In this document: piece after piece, positions 55,468-64,000 of the stretch
Position numbering within the stretch: the stretch's first letter is position 1
How the letters are laid out: each line of letters starts with the position of its first letter
Assembly: GCF_014195325.1 (NCBI RefSeq)
Contig: NZ_JACIBK010000003.1
Coordinates: forward strand, 310,001-374,000
DNA: 64,000 nt
Reading direction: 5' to 3'
Origin: Rhizobium sp. BK650
GTDB lineage: Bacteria; Pseudomonadota; Alphaproteobacteria; Rhizobiales; Rhizobiaceae
The notes under the pieces: generated by a model
The model's input: the letters and a program-made list of their open reading frames with translations, nothing else
Database searches by the model: none
What the model was told of the DNA's origin: nothing
Program-made: the position numbers and the translations under genes

Positions 55468-57258
55468 TCACGCCGAACGCTGATCCGCCGGCCCCTCGGC
55501 CCGCGCCAGGTTCAGGGCGCTATTGATCAGCCCGATATGGCTGAACGCCTGCGGGAAATTCCCCAGCATGCGGCCAGCGGCCGGATCGTATTCCTCCGCC
55601 AGCAGCCCGACATCGTTGCAAATATCAAGCAGCCGCTCGAACAGTTTCAGCGCATCCTCGCGGCGGCCGATCATGTTCAGCGCATCGACGAGCCAGAAGC
55701 TGCAGGCGAGGAAGGCGCCTTCGCCTGCTGGTAGTCCGTCGTCGACCTCCTGCGTCTCGTAGCGCAAGAGCAGGCCATCGCGTCTCAGCTTGCGCTCGAT
55801 CGCCTCGACGGTCGCGATGTAGCGCGGATCATCCGGCGGGATGAAGCCGACCATGCCGAGATGCAGCAGGCTGGCGTCCATTGCCGTGGAGCCGTAGGCC
55901 TGGGTGAAGCAGCCGAGCTCGGCATTGAAGGCCTTCTCGCAGACCTCGGCATGGATGCGATCGGCGACGGCGCGCCAGCGGGCGGCGGCTCTGGGATCGC
56001 CGTCGTCCTCGGCGATCTTGACGGCGCGGTCGAAGGCCACCCAAGCCATGACCTTGGAATAGGTGAAATGCTGGCGCTCGCCGCGCACCTCCCATATGCC
56101 CTCGTCGGGCTTAACCCAGACCTTTTCGAGGAAGGGCAGGATGGCGGTCGCCAGTTCGCGCGTGCGATGATGCGGCGGCAGGCCGCCCTTGCGCGCCTGC
56201 AGCATGGCGTCGGCCACCTCGCCATAGACATCGAGCTGCACCTGTTCGGCGGCGGCATTGCCGATGCGCACCGGCAGCGAGCCTTCATAGCCCGCCAGCC
56301 AGGGCACCTGCCATTCCAGCAGATTGCGCTCGCCGGCCACGCCATACATGATCTGCATCTGCGCTGGGGCGCCGGCGACCGCGCGCAGCAGCCAGTTGCG
56401 CCAGGCATGGGCCTCCTCGTAATAGCCGAGCTTCATCAGGGCGAGCAGGGTCAGCGTCGCGTCGCGCAGCCAGCAATAGCGATAGTCCCAGTTGCGCGGC
56501 CCGCCGATCTTTTCCGGCAGGGAGGTCGTGGCGGCGGCGACGATGCCGCCGGTCGGCGTGTAGGTGAGCGCCTTCAGCGTGATGAGCGAGCGCTTCACCT
56601 GTTCCGTCCACTTGCCGACCTTGGGGCATTTTGCGGCGAAGGACTGCCAGAATTCCTCCGTGTCCGGCAGCGCATATTCCACCTGCCGCCGGGCCGGCTG
56701 CGGCAGATGCGAGGGGGACCAGGTGAGGGTGAAGACCTGGCTCTCGCCCGCGGCAACGGAAAAGGAGCCGACCGTGCTCAGGCCGCGGCCTTTAAGCGGA
56801 ACGGCGCAATTCAGCGTCAGCCTGTCCGGACCTGCGATCGCGGTAATGCCGCCGTCTTCGCCATGCGTCACCCAGGGAACGGTCCGGCCGTAGTCGAAGC
56901 GCAGGTTGAGCTCCGTCTCGAAGGTCACCGTGCCGCTCTTGCCCTCGACGATGCGCATCAGATCGCTGGTATTATCGCGCAGCGGCATGAAGTCGATCAA
57001 AACCGCGGTGCCGGTCTCGGTCCGAAACTCGGTTTCGAGAATGAGCGTGTCGTCCCGGTAGCGGCGGGTGACACTGACGTTTTCACCTGGCGGTGACATG
57101 GACCAGAAGCCGTTATCCTTCGTGCCGAGCAGGGCGGCAAAGCAGGCGGGGGAGTCGAAGCGCGGAAAACAGAGCCAGTCGATCGAGCCGTTCCTGGAAA
57201 CGAGTGCGGCGGTTTCGCAATCGCCGATGAGCGCGTAATCCTCAATCAGTGCCGACAC
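55468..57258 (-). CDS. Glycoside hydrolase family 15 enzyme (glucoamylase/trehalase-like)
   Basis: I start at GTG 57258, which has AGGAGG 5 nt upstream; a TTG at 57315 is open but weaker. The 596-residue protein has the family's N-terminal beta domain (LIEDYALIGDCETAALVSRN, GSIDWLCFPRFDSPACFAAL) and the (alpha/alpha)6 catalytic barrel with GGPRNWDYRYCWLRDATLT, in which the catalytic Glu lies later (DEGIWEVRGE), and CSFWLVDAL. This subgroup includes bacterial trehalases and glucoamylases; substrate not settled. No signal peptide, so cytosolic, perhaps trehalose or glucan turnover. Confidence 0.88.
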   Translation of the reverse strand: MSALIEDYALIGDCETAALVSRNGSIDWLCFPRFDSPACFAALLGTKDNGFWSMSPPGENVSVTRRYRDDTLILETEFRTETGTAVLIDFMPLRDNTSDLMRIVEGKSGTVTFETELNLRFDYGRTVPWVTHGEDGGITAIAGPDRLTLNCAVPLKGRGLSTVGSFSVAAGESQVFTLTWSPSHLPQPARRQVEYALPDTEEFWQSFAAKCPKVGKWTEQVKRSLITLKALTYTPTGGIVAAATTSLPEKIGGPRNWDYRYCWLRDATLTLLALMKLGYYEEAHAWRNWLLRAVAGAPAQMQIMYGVAGERNLLEWQVPWLAGYEGSLPVRIGNAAAEQVQLDVYGEVADAMLQARKGGLPPHHRTRELATAILPFLEKVWVKPDEGIWEVRGERQHFTYSKVMAWVAFDRAVKIAEDDGDPRAAARWRAVADRIHAEVCEKAFNAELGCFTQAYGSTAMDASLLHLGMVGFIPPDDPRYIATVEAIERKLRRDGLLLRYETQEVDDGLPAGEGAFLACSFWLVDALNMIGRREDALKLFERLLDICNDVGLLAEEYDPAAGRMLGNFPQAFSHIGLINSALNLARAEGPADQRSA

Positions 57259-57649
57259 CGGTGCCTCCTGAACATACCAGCCGGATTTTAGGTAGGGCTT
57301 TTGTGGGGAGGTCAACTGTCGGGCCGGTGGGTTGAACGCGGCGGGATAGGTGGTGCAGGTGCCTCAAACTCGCTGTGGCAAGGACAGGACGCAAGATGCG
57401 TTGGTGCCCGTCGCCCCCCCAGGGTAGAAGGGACCTCGCCGCTACGTCCCGCTCCCCATTGAAGCGTCTCGTCCCAAAGCATCTCGTCCCGTGGCGACGG
57501 GTGCCGCGGATTCCCCCTTCGCCCCCGCAGAAGGTGGCCCGGAGGGCCGAATGAGGGGGCCACGGCGCACCACATTGCTTGTTATCCGGCCCGATGAAGG
57601 AGTTAGCCCATGACTGCTCTTACGCCTTCGGTCACCTCCAGCGGGCACG
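57259..57649. other. Intergenic region with repeat-like sequence
   Basis: The gap of 391 bp contains a GC-rich stretch (57480-57580) with CCCCCTTCGCCCCCGCAGAA and GGTGGCCCGGAGGGCC, which looks like another rhizobial palindromic element; it has no second copy in this window. No coding frame is credible. Confidence 0.35.
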
Positions 57650-57850
57650 CTACAGCAACAGCCGCTCCAGGCTGCCCTGATCCTTCACCCCATGCTGATA
57701 GAAATGCAGGATCTGGATCGCCAGTTCCTCGCGTTCGCTGTCGGTCGAGATATGCCTTGCCTCGCAGATATGGTCATAGACGCGCTGACAAACGGCCACA
57801 TCCTCTTCCTGCATCGGCGTCTGGCTCGCCGACATTTTCTCTCTGATCAT
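57650..57850 (-). CDS. Small conserved-type protein
   Basis: The 66-residue product (EEDVAVCQRVYDHICEARHI, then REELAIQILHFYQHGVKDQG) is helical and polar, of the kind found as a short conserved gene in Rhizobiales. GGGAAG lies before the ATG. It has no domain with known function. The tail QGSLERLLL is compact. It stands alone between repeat-rich DNA and a long non-coding interval. Confidence 0.65.
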   Translation of the reverse strand: MIREKMSASQTPMQEEDVAVCQRVYDHICEARHISTDSEREELAIQILHFYQHGVKDQGSLERLLL

Positions 57851-58030
57851 CGACTTCCCTCATCCCCGGCCCTCACACGTCCCCCCGGGAACGTTGTAGG
57901 GCGCAGATTGCATTCTTCAACGAGAAGGAGATCACGTCATCGTGCGGCCCCTGGTCTGCCCAGAGGATTCTTTCAAAGACCGTTCACAATGTTACACGCG
58001 TAATAGAAACAGAGCGGCGCTTGCGGTATA

Positions 58031-58219
58031 GAAGGAGAAGGGCAATCCGCTTAGGAGCCCGGAATACCCTTCTCCACTGGTTTTGCAGCATCCAGCGTGG
58101 GGTATTGTAGACCGGAATGATGAAACCGCCATTTCACTTTTTGAATCGCGGCGAATTATTTCAGGCAATGCTTAACAGATGCCCGGCAATGCTTTCTGCC
58201 GGGCATTTGCATTATTTTT
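58031..58219 (+). ncRNA. Possible structured RNA ending at an intrinsic terminator
   Basis: The 776-bp gap (57851-58625) has no good frame, yet contains two structures. GGAGAAGGG and CCCTTCTCC (about 58034-58074) enclose a hairpin with a 25-nt loop. ATGCCCGGCA and TGCCGGGCAT (58179-58206) form a 10-bp stem followed by TTGCATTATTTTT, a proper intrinsic terminator. An RNA of up to 190 nt could end here. No promoter as clear as at 39905 is seen. The remainder of the gap shows nothing. Confidence 0.35.
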
Positions 58220-58625
58220 GCGCAGTAAAAACCGCGATTTGACTGGACTTCCAATCGCTTGTGACCGGCCTTGCTCAAGACATTCGCGGCCGCGCCGGCG
58301 CCGTGGGCCGGAGGGGCGCGATTTCGGCGGGCGTTGTCGTTACCCAACGGCTGCAGAATCCCGCCCGGCTTCCGCTAAGGCCGAAGGCGCTATCTGCATC
58401 GTGCTGCAGCCCATCTTACCCAAGGCGAAAGCCACCTTGCCTTACATCAGCTACTCAGATTGGGCGAGGGCGGAATGCGGCGCTTATCCCTGCCGGCTTC
58501 TTCCGCTTTTCCCGGCGTAAAGATATCATCGGCGCAGACGTCCGATGCAATCAGCAGCCGCAGGCAAGGCTCGCCATTCCTAAAGGGGGAAAGCGCAGAG
58601 CCGCCAGGAAGCAATGGAGGGACAG

Positions 58626-59663
58626 ATGATTTTCCGACAGCTTTTCGACAGTGTTTCCGGCACCTACACCTATCTCATCGCCTCCAGGCGCGGCGGCGAG
58701 GCGCTGATCATCGATCCCGTGCTGGAAAAGGTGGATCGCTACATGCAGCTCGTGCGCGAGCTGGACCTGAAACTGGTCAAGGCAGTCGATACGCATCTGC
58801 ATGCCGACCACATTACCGGCCTCGGCGCGCTGCGCGACCAGACGCATTGCATCACAGTGATGGGCGAGCAGACCAAGGCGGATGTCGTCGCCATGCGCGT
58901 TGCCGAAGGCGACCGCGTCACCATCGAGGGCATCAGCCTCGACGTGCTCTATACGCCCGGCCATACGGACGATTCCTATTCCTACCTGATGGGCGACCGC
59001 ATCTTCACCGGCGATACGCTGCTCATCCGCGGCACCGGCCGCACCGATTTCCAGAACGGCGATCCGCGCGCCCAATATGACTCGATCTTCAACAAGCTGC
59101 TCCGCCTGCCGGAGGAAACGCTGCTCTTCCCCGCCCATGACTACAAGGGCGACACGGTCTCCACCATCGGCGAGGAAAAACGCTTCAACCCGCGCCTGCA
59201 GGTGAAATCGATCGACGAATATGTCGACCTCATGAACAACCTGCACCTGCCCAACCCCAAGATGATGGACGTCGCCGTCCCTGCCAACATCCATGTCGGC
59301 CTCCACCAGGACGAGATCGCCCGCAAGGGCTGGGCGGTGAGCGCGAAGGATGCGCTTGACCTGCGCGGGCGGAGCGATGTCGTCATCGTCGACCTGCGCG
59401 AGAGGAGCGAGCGGGAGCGGCATGGCGTGATCCCGGGCTCGCTGCATGCGCCCTATGCGGATCTGCAGGAGAACTTGTCAGCGGGCGGGATGCTGCATGA
59501 GCTGGCGGCGGCGACGGGGAAGAGGGTCGTGTTTTACTGTGCGTTCGGGGAGCGGTCGGCGATGGCCGTGCAGGCGGCGCAGGATGCGGGAATGGGGACG
59601 GCGTGTCATATCGAGGGTGGGATTGATGCTTGGAAGAAGGCTGGGGGTGTAGTGGGGGAGTGA
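58626..59663 (+). CDS. Persulfide dioxygenase-rhodanese fusion (Blh/ETHE1-like)
   Basis: The 345-residue protein joins a metallo-beta-lactamase fold (1-230) to a rhodanese domain (250-345). THLHADHITG (56-65), TPGHTDDSYSYL and FTGDTLLIRGTGRTDFQ are the ETHE1-type iron site; YCAFGERSAM carries the rhodanese Cys305 loop. It should oxidise glutathione persulfide to sulfite and transfer sulfane sulfur, detoxifying H2S in the cytosol. GGAGGGA precedes ATG 58626. In related bacteria such genes are controlled by BigR with a YeeE/YedE transporter; neither is adjacent here. Confidence 0.9.
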   Translation: MIFRQLFDSVSGTYTYLIASRRGGEALIIDPVLEKVDRYMQLVRELDLKLVKAVDTHLHADHITGLGALRDQTHCITVMGEQTKADVVAMRVAEGDRVTIEGISLDVLYTPGHTDDSYSYLMGDRIFTGDTLLIRGTGRTDFQNGDPRAQYDSIFNKLLRLPEETLLFPAHDYKGDTVSTIGEEKRFNPRLQVKSIDEYVDLMNNLHLPNPKMMDVAVPANIHVGLHQDEIARKGWAVSAKDALDLRGRSDVVIVDLRERSERERHGVIPGSLHAPYADLQENLSAGGMLHELAAATGKRVVFYCAFGERSAMAVQAAQDAGMGTACHIEGGIDAWKKAGGVVGE

Positions 59664-59761
59664 GATCGAACGAAGCAGAATTCCCGGTTCGGAAGTATCC
59701 AGCGTTCAATAATTCAACAAGAGTCCCTGCGCAGAAATTCAGACGTTAAGCAATTCAACCG

Positions 59762-59771
59762 TCCGATAGAG
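59762..59771 (+). repeat. Left copy of a direct repeat flanking the AT-rich island
   Basis: TCCGATAGAG here recurs at 62568-62577, on the other side of the two-gene island. Ten bases could match by chance, but the position at both edges of the composition change is notable. Confidence 0.35.
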
Positions 59772-59870
59772 CTACTAAGCAAAATAGCTAAAGGCACGTA
59801 ATGCGTGTTGCCCAGCCGCACTGCAGCCTGTAACCTCCACTGGCAACGATTGCATTTTTGGATTCTCAGG

Positions 59871-61904
59871 ATGGCAAGCAGTTTCTTTTTTCTTCAAGCC
59901 GAAAAAAACGATACTAATAAGAATCTCATCGATCAAATTGAAAGGTGGGCTGACGAAACAAAAACGCAGGCGTACGTTATAGATCGGCCGCTTGGCGATA
60001 GTAAATATTCATATGACCATGATAATTATATCGTTTTATTATCACCTAAGCGTCGGATTACTTTTATCGATTTCTCCGGCGATGAAGACTCTTTTGATTC
60101 TTTCGTTGATGATTTCATTGAAGATTTGGGCTCAATCTCCGACAAGTATCGATACAAGGAATCTATCGGAAGACCCAGGTCATGGAAGAGGGATCTGGTT
60201 AGTAAATTTCCTTTGGGGAATTCTCTCAATCTGCAATCGATTCAGGACGAAGTGTGGATCGAAGATCCAGCCAAACAGCGTATTGCAGAGCTTCTAGTTT
60301 CTCTTCTTTCTGGCAGCATCAACGACATCGAAAGAGTGCGTGCCGACCCACCTGGAAATCTTCTCGAGAAAGTAAAACGCAAAATCCTCCTGTTTGATGG
60401 GGATCAGACACGATTTGTTTATCAGAAATTAAAGAAATCCCCGATTCGAATACAGGGTCTTTCGGGCACTGGAAAGACGGAGCTGTTACTCCATAAGCTT
60501 AAGGAACTTTACATCCAGAGTCCTGATAGCAAGATCGTTATGACATGCCACAATAGGATTTTGGCCGATAGCCTAAAACGGCGAATCCCAGATTTCTTTA
60601 ACTTCATGAAAGTGGAACAGCAAATCAAATGGGATGAGCGCCTTTGGTGTGTCCATGCTTGGGGCTCATCGAACGATAGGAACTCTGGGACTTATCGCTA
60701 CATCTGTGATTTCTATGGAATTCCATTTCAGCGATATAGTTACTCGGCGACATTCGATCGGGTATGTGCCGCGGCGCTTGCGGCGATAAAAGATTTTAAG
60801 GAAAGGAAATACGCTTTTGACTATATTCTAATTGATGAAAGTCAAGATTTTCCGGAGTCGTTTTTTCAGCTTTGTGAATATGTATGCAAAGAGACTGTTT
60901 TCATTGCTGGTGACATATTTCAAAGCATATTTGATGAGACCATTACTGCCTCGATTTCTCCCGACTTCCTGCTAAGCAAGTGTTATAGAACCGATCCCAA
61001 GACACTGATGTTCGCCCACTCCGTTGGAATGGGCCTATTTGAATCCCGGAAATTAAGATGGCTTGAAGACGACGAATGGGTGAAGTGCGGATATAGCGTC
61101 GAGAAAAAGGCCGGCGATTCGTTTTATCGATTGAAGCGTGAACCGCTGCGTCGGTTCGAGGACATAGAAAAAGAAAATATCGATTGTGTTGAGATCGTAG
61201 CGATCGACGGTGAGTTTACGGTTGCCGCAGCGAAGTCTGTTGTCGAGATCGTTCTCCGGATTTCGCATGAAAACCCGACCCTTACTGCTGATGACGTGGG
61301 AATTATTCTCCTCGATAACAACAACCGGACATACGCTCTAGCAGACATGTTGGAACAAATGATCCCGCGCGCCACAGGTTGGAATGTTAACAAGGCGCAC
61401 GAGACTAAACAGAGGATTAAAAGCCAGTTATTTGTCAGTAACAGAAACAATGTAAAAGGTTTGGAGTTCCCCTTTGTTATCTGTGTTACCGGTCAAATCG
61501 GTCAGTCATATGCGTACAGAAATGCGTTATATATGACAATTACGCGGTCATTTATTAAATCATTCCTTGTTGTATCAAGTGTTGCAAATAATTCAGTTTT
61601 AGAAAATCTTAGGTCTGGACTTAAGGGTATCAATGAGCTCGGGTATATTGAAGTTCAGCCTCCTAGTGAAGCGGAAAAAGAGCGGATACGTACGACTATA
61701 AAGCACTCAAACGCAAATGAATCATTTTACGATTTTGTCCAGAAAATTTTCGACGAAATAGATGTTTTGCCGCTCTTTAGGTCAAGGCTACTTGATGTTG
61801 TCAAGAATACAGTAGGTGAAGATTTTGACCACGATAACGTATTCATGGTGGCTGAATTCAACTATAAGATGATGCTGGAGCACGGCGATCTTGAAGACAT
61901 TTGA
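59871..61904 (+). CDS. Superfamily 1 helicase (UvrD-like) with a novel N-terminal region
   Basis: The 677-residue protein has a full set of SF1 motifs: a Q-motif-like FDGDQTRFV (175-182), Walker A GLSGTGKTEL (196-205), Walker B LIDESQDF (320-327), motif III FIAGDIFQSIFD, CYRTDPKTL (371), NNVKGLEFPFVI (527-538) and RNALYMTITRS (550-560). Residues 1-170 match no helicase domain; NYIVLLSPKRRITFIDFSGD could belong to a nuclease-like or sensor fold, but I see no PD-(D/E)xK motif. I use ATG 59871; upstream codons are open to 59805. AT-rich codons (AAA, GAT, TTT) unlike the chromosome show recent transfer. The stop overlaps the next gene. Confidence 0.8.
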   Translation: MASSFFFLQAEKNDTNKNLIDQIERWADETKTQAYVIDRPLGDSKYSYDHDNYIVLLSPKRRITFIDFSGDEDSFDSFVDDFIEDLGSISDKYRYKESIGRPRSWKRDLVSKFPLGNSLNLQSIQDEVWIEDPAKQRIAELLVSLLSGSINDIERVRADPPGNLLEKVKRKILLFDGDQTRFVYQKLKKSPIRIQGLSGTGKTELLLHKLKELYIQSPDSKIVMTCHNRILADSLKRRIPDFFNFMKVEQQIKWDERLWCVHAWGSSNDRNSGTYRYICDFYGIPFQRYSYSATFDRVCAAALAAIKDFKERKYAFDYILIDESQDFPESFFQLCEYVCKETVFIAGDIFQSIFDETITASISPDFLLSKCYRTDPKTLMFAHSVGMGLFESRKLRWLEDDEWVKCGYSVEKKAGDSFYRLKREPLRRFEDIEKENIDCVEIVAIDGEFTVAAAKSVVEIVLRISHENPTLTADDVGIILLDNNNRTYALADMLEQMIPRATGWNVNKAHETKQRIKSQLFVSNRNNVKGLEFPFVICVTGQIGQSYAYRNALYMTITRSFIKSFLVVSSVANNSVLENLRSGLKGINELGYIEVQPPSEAEKERIRTTIKHSNANESFYDFVQKIFDEIDVLPLFRSRLLDVVKNTVGEDFDHDNVFMVAEFNYKMMLEHGDLEDI

Positions 61905-62517
61905 CTTTAAGCTTGATAGATTCCAGCTAAACCAACTGTTTTCGCCGGTGCGAAGCAAGGAAGATATTATAAAGATATGGATGCGTTCCATTAAGATAAT
62001 GACAGCATATGTCGAGCCAGAAGCCGAACTGGTAGCGGGATTTATGCGTCTCCATGTTGATCAGATGAGTCGACTTTTCTTTATTGATGAGAATAAGGTA
62101 TTTTCGGTAAATTTCCCCTTTTTTACACAGATTGCAGAGGACGAAATACGTTTTAGTTCGTTATCTTCTGGTTGTGTAGACAACAAGATTACCTCTGAAG
62201 TATTGTCGCTAATAACTACTCACAATATACTTTCCATTAGCGATATTTATGTTTTTCTCGACCCAATTTCCGCGTCCTTAGAGGTTGATTCATCGATGTG
62301 GGGGCTTTTTAAGTATCTGATGATTTGTGACGACGGATATCTTCGGTTTGATCACGATATTGCGCGTGAAAATGGAAAGTTGCATCCTAAGAACCATATT
62401 GACGTCTTCTATTCAAATGCCACAACTTTTAAGATAGGGTTAGAGGACCGAATGTCACTTGGGGACTTCACCGATATGTTGGATACGGGTACCGACTGTC
62501 ATTTTCTGCGTCGATAG
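61891..62517 (+). CDS. DUF2290-like protein, partner of the SF1 helicase
   Basis: The 208-residue frame starts at TTG 61891, inside the last codons of the helicase gene, so translation is coupled. The C-terminal part LRFDHDIARENGKLHPKNHI followed by DVFYSNATTFKIGLEDRMSL has the HPxxH block and following strand of DUF2290-type proteins; the match is from memory and tentative. The rest is mixed alpha/beta with many hydrophobic strands, no membrane segment. Codon use is as AT-rich as the helicase. Function unknown; the pairing with a helicase is what makes a defence role plausible. Confidence 0.65.
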   Translation: MKTFDFKLDRFQLNQLFSPVRSKEDIIKIWMRSIKIMTAYVEPEAELVAGFMRLHVDQMSRLFFIDENKVFSVNFPFFTQIAEDEIRFSSLSSGCVDNKITSEVLSLITTHNILSISDIYVFLDPISASLEVDSSMWGLFKYLMICDDGYLRFDHDIARENGKLHPKNHIDVFYSNATTFKIGLEDRMSLGDFTDMLDTGTDCHFLRR

Positions 62518-62567
62518 AGGATTGTACCGCGACTTTGTAGCACTCTAGCAGTCCGTACTCGGCGCGC

Positions 62568-62577
62568 TCCGATAGAG
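62568..62577 (+). repeat. Right copy of the island-flanking direct repeat
   Basis: TCCGATAGAG, matching 59762-59771. Here it is also the left arm of a hairpin (TCCGAT...ATCGGA at 62568-62591) just before the AraC gene. Confidence 0.35.
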
Positions 62578-62610
62578 GCTTATCCATCGGAGTAGGTTGT
62601 CGCCCTAACC

Positions 62611-63510
62611 ATGCCCGATAAATCCACCCCCGAAACCCTGAGCCAGCGTATCCACGCCCGCCTTCTCGCCAAGAGCCAAGGCCCGGCATGGAGCACCATT
62701 TCCGTCCATCTCCTCTCCCATCAGCCGCTGGAAACCAATCTCCTCGTGCCCGCCGTCGCCGAACCATTGCTGGTCTGGATCGTCTCCGGCTCGGCGCGCA
62801 TCGAGGAGCGCGACATCGGCGGCGAATGGATGTCGGTGGAGGTCTCGGCGGGGGATTTTTATCTGACGCATAGCGAGACGCCCTATGAACTGAGATGGGA
62901 GACGAGCGCCGGCGAGGCGCTTTGCGTCATGCATCTCTATCTCGGGCTGCCGATCTACCAGCGGGCGATAGCGGAGGTTTTGGGCACCGAGGGCGCGGAG
63001 CGGTTTCGGTTGGCGGATGTTTCGGGGGCGCGGGACGAGGCGATTTCGGGGTTGATGGGGATGATCCTGAAAGAGTTGACGGATGCCGCTGAGCCCAGCG
63101 AAATGGCGGTGCAGGGCGTTGCGCAGGCGCTCGCCGTCCATCTCGTGCGGCATTACGGCAGGCGGGATGGCGCAGCGCCGGCCCGGCGCGGGGCGCTGCC
63201 GGCCTTCAAGCTGCAGAAGGTGGTGCGGATGATGGAGGCGGGGCTCGGCCGGGCCTTCAATCTTGAAAGCCTCGCGGCCGAGGCAGAGCTCAGCCCCTTT
63301 CATTTTTCCCGCGTCTTCAAGCAATCGACCGGTGCTTCGCCGTCGGATTATTTCATCCAGCTGAAGATGGACAAGGCGCGCCGGCTGCTGCGCGAGACGG
63401 ATGCCAGCATCATCCAGATCGCGCTCGATCTCGGCTATTCCAGCCCCAGCCATTTCGCGCAGGTGTTCCGCCGGCAGGTCGGTGTCAGCCCGCGGGATTA
63501 TCGCGGGTAG
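62611..63510 (+). CDS. AraC-family regulator
   Basis: The 299-residue protein has an N-terminal cupin-like sensor region (LLVWIVSGSARIEERD, then SAGDFYLTHSETPYELRW) and a C-terminal AraC double helix-turn-helix (about 205-299): FNLESLAAEAELSPFHFSRVFKQSTGASP and IIQIALDLGYSSPSHFAQVFRRQVGVSPRDYR. It lies upstream of an SDR gene on the same strand, a common regulator-target arrangement. The inducer is unknown. Composition is chromosomal, so it is the first core gene after the island. Confidence 0.9.
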   Translation: MPDKSTPETLSQRIHARLLAKSQGPAWSTISVHLLSHQPLETNLLVPAVAEPLLVWIVSGSARIEERDIGGEWMSVEVSAGDFYLTHSETPYELRWETSAGEALCVMHLYLGLPIYQRAIAEVLGTEGAERFRLADVSGARDEAISGLMGMILKELTDAAEPSEMAVQGVAQALAVHLVRHYGRRDGAAPARRGALPAFKLQKVVRMMEAGLGRAFNLESLAAEAELSPFHFSRVFKQSTGASPSDYFIQLKMDKARRLLRETDASIIQIALDLGYSSPSHFAQVFRRQVGVSPRDYRG

Positions 63511-63667
63511 GGTTTTGGGGACGCAAGTCCCGCTGCGTAATGCTCTCTTTTCGCAGCAAATGCCCGACAGTTTAAGCAAGCGGCCGAGCGCAGGCATGCG
63601 GGTGTTTTTCTAGTCTGCTCCCCGTCGAAACCAACCGTCTCAAGGACGGCAATGAAAGGGAAAGACC

Positions 63668-64000
63668 ATGTCTATCGAAGGAAAAATCGCCCTCGTCACC
63701 GGCGCGTCGAGCGGTATCGGCGCAGCCACGGCGCTGAAGCTTGCGGCCAATGGCGCAAGGGTCGGCCTTGCCGCGCGCCGCACCGACCGGCTGGAAGAGC
63801 TCGTCTCCCGGATCGAAAAGGCAGGCGGGCAGGGCATCGCATTGGAGATGGATGTCGTGAACGCCGCTTCGGTCGAAGCGGCTGTTTCCAAGCTGGCGCA
63901 GGCATTCGGTGGCGTCGATATCCTCTTCAACAATGCCGGCCTGATGCCGCTTTCGGATATCGAAGCGCTGAAGGTGGATGAATGGCAGCGGATGGTGGAC
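63668..64000 (+). CDS. Short-chain dehydrogenase, 5' part
   Basis: The frame starts at ATG 63668 (AAAGGGA upstream) and runs off the window after 111 codons. KIALVTGASSGIGAATALKL is the classical SDR nucleotide-binding loop, and GGVDILFNNAGLMPLSDI is the NNAG motif. ARRTDRLEELVSRI after strand 2 suggests NADP(H). The catalytic Tyr/Lys lie beyond the window. It is probably regulated by the AraC protein 157 bp upstream. Confidence 0.92.
   Translation, partial: MSIEGKIALVTGASSGIGAATALKLAANGARVGLAARRTDRLEELVSRIEKAGGQGIALEMDVVNAASVEAAVSKLAQAFGGVDILFNNAGLMPLSDIEALKVDEWQRMVD

Overview
The window looks like chromosomal DNA of a Rhizobium of the leguminosarum/etli group. The reasons are high GC with alphaproteobacterial codon use, the operon DUF3141 protein - pta - ackA - fabI, a GcvA-type LysR beside a DUF1127 protein, a class III adenylate cyclase with a TolB-like/TPR tail, a UvrB with long terminal extensions, and palindromic intergenic repeats of the rhizobial type. 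There are no rRNA, tRNA or CRISPR loci and no intact insertion sequence. The species assignment is inference.

Layout. 1-6.1 kb: the end of a DUF899 gene, envelope and secreted proteins, a VOC protein/DUF1127 pair opposite a LysR gene, and a small scar of gene remnants. 6.1-9.1 kb: a hemerythrin gene facing two overlapping flavin-type (PNPOx) genes, the second fused to GAF and winged-helix domains; this looks like a redox or gas-responsive unit. 9.4-14.7 kb: the acetate/PHB-linked operon on the minus strand, with its first gene broken by two single-base insertions. 14.9-18.2 kb: an enterobacterial-type lysA, a universal stress protein and a nucleoside deaminase. 18.2-18.8 kb: a DUF6881 gene and an IS remnant. 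18.8-29.6 kb: a metal P-type ATPase, an HxlR/SDR divergent pair, the adenylate cyclase, a transglutaminase-like protein, a TetR/membrane-protein pair with palindromic operators, an ornithine-cyclodeaminase-like enzyme and an M20 amidohydrolase. 30-34.6 kb: a large RTX-type secreted protein, then a betaine-type binding protein, an L,D-transpeptidase and a lipoprotein in one operon. 35-39.8 kb: a surface-sugar cluster (GT8 fusion, a second DxD transferase, YdcF, GT25). 39.9-50 kb: a candidate small RNA, MFS transporters, small proteins, cspA, a J-domain protein, a PPOX flavoprotein and a DEDDh exonuclease. 50.3-51.9 kb: a HipA-like kinase/DUF3037 pair. 52.2-59.7 kb: uvrB, a GH15 enzyme and a persulfide dioxygenase-rhodanese. 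59.7-62.5 kb: an AT-rich two-gene island (SF1 helicase plus a DUF2290-like protein). 62.6 kb to the end: an AraC regulator and a truncated SDR.

The best candidate for an undescribed system is the helicase/DUF2290-like island at 59.8-62.5 kb, which has foreign base composition, overlapping genes and a possible flanking direct repeat. Next are the HipA-like/DUF3037 pair, the hemerythrin-PNPOx-GAF unit and the orphan small RNA near 39.95 kb. A roughly 215-bp palindromic-ended repeat occurs twice in inverted orientation, and its end also lies in frame inside uvrB.
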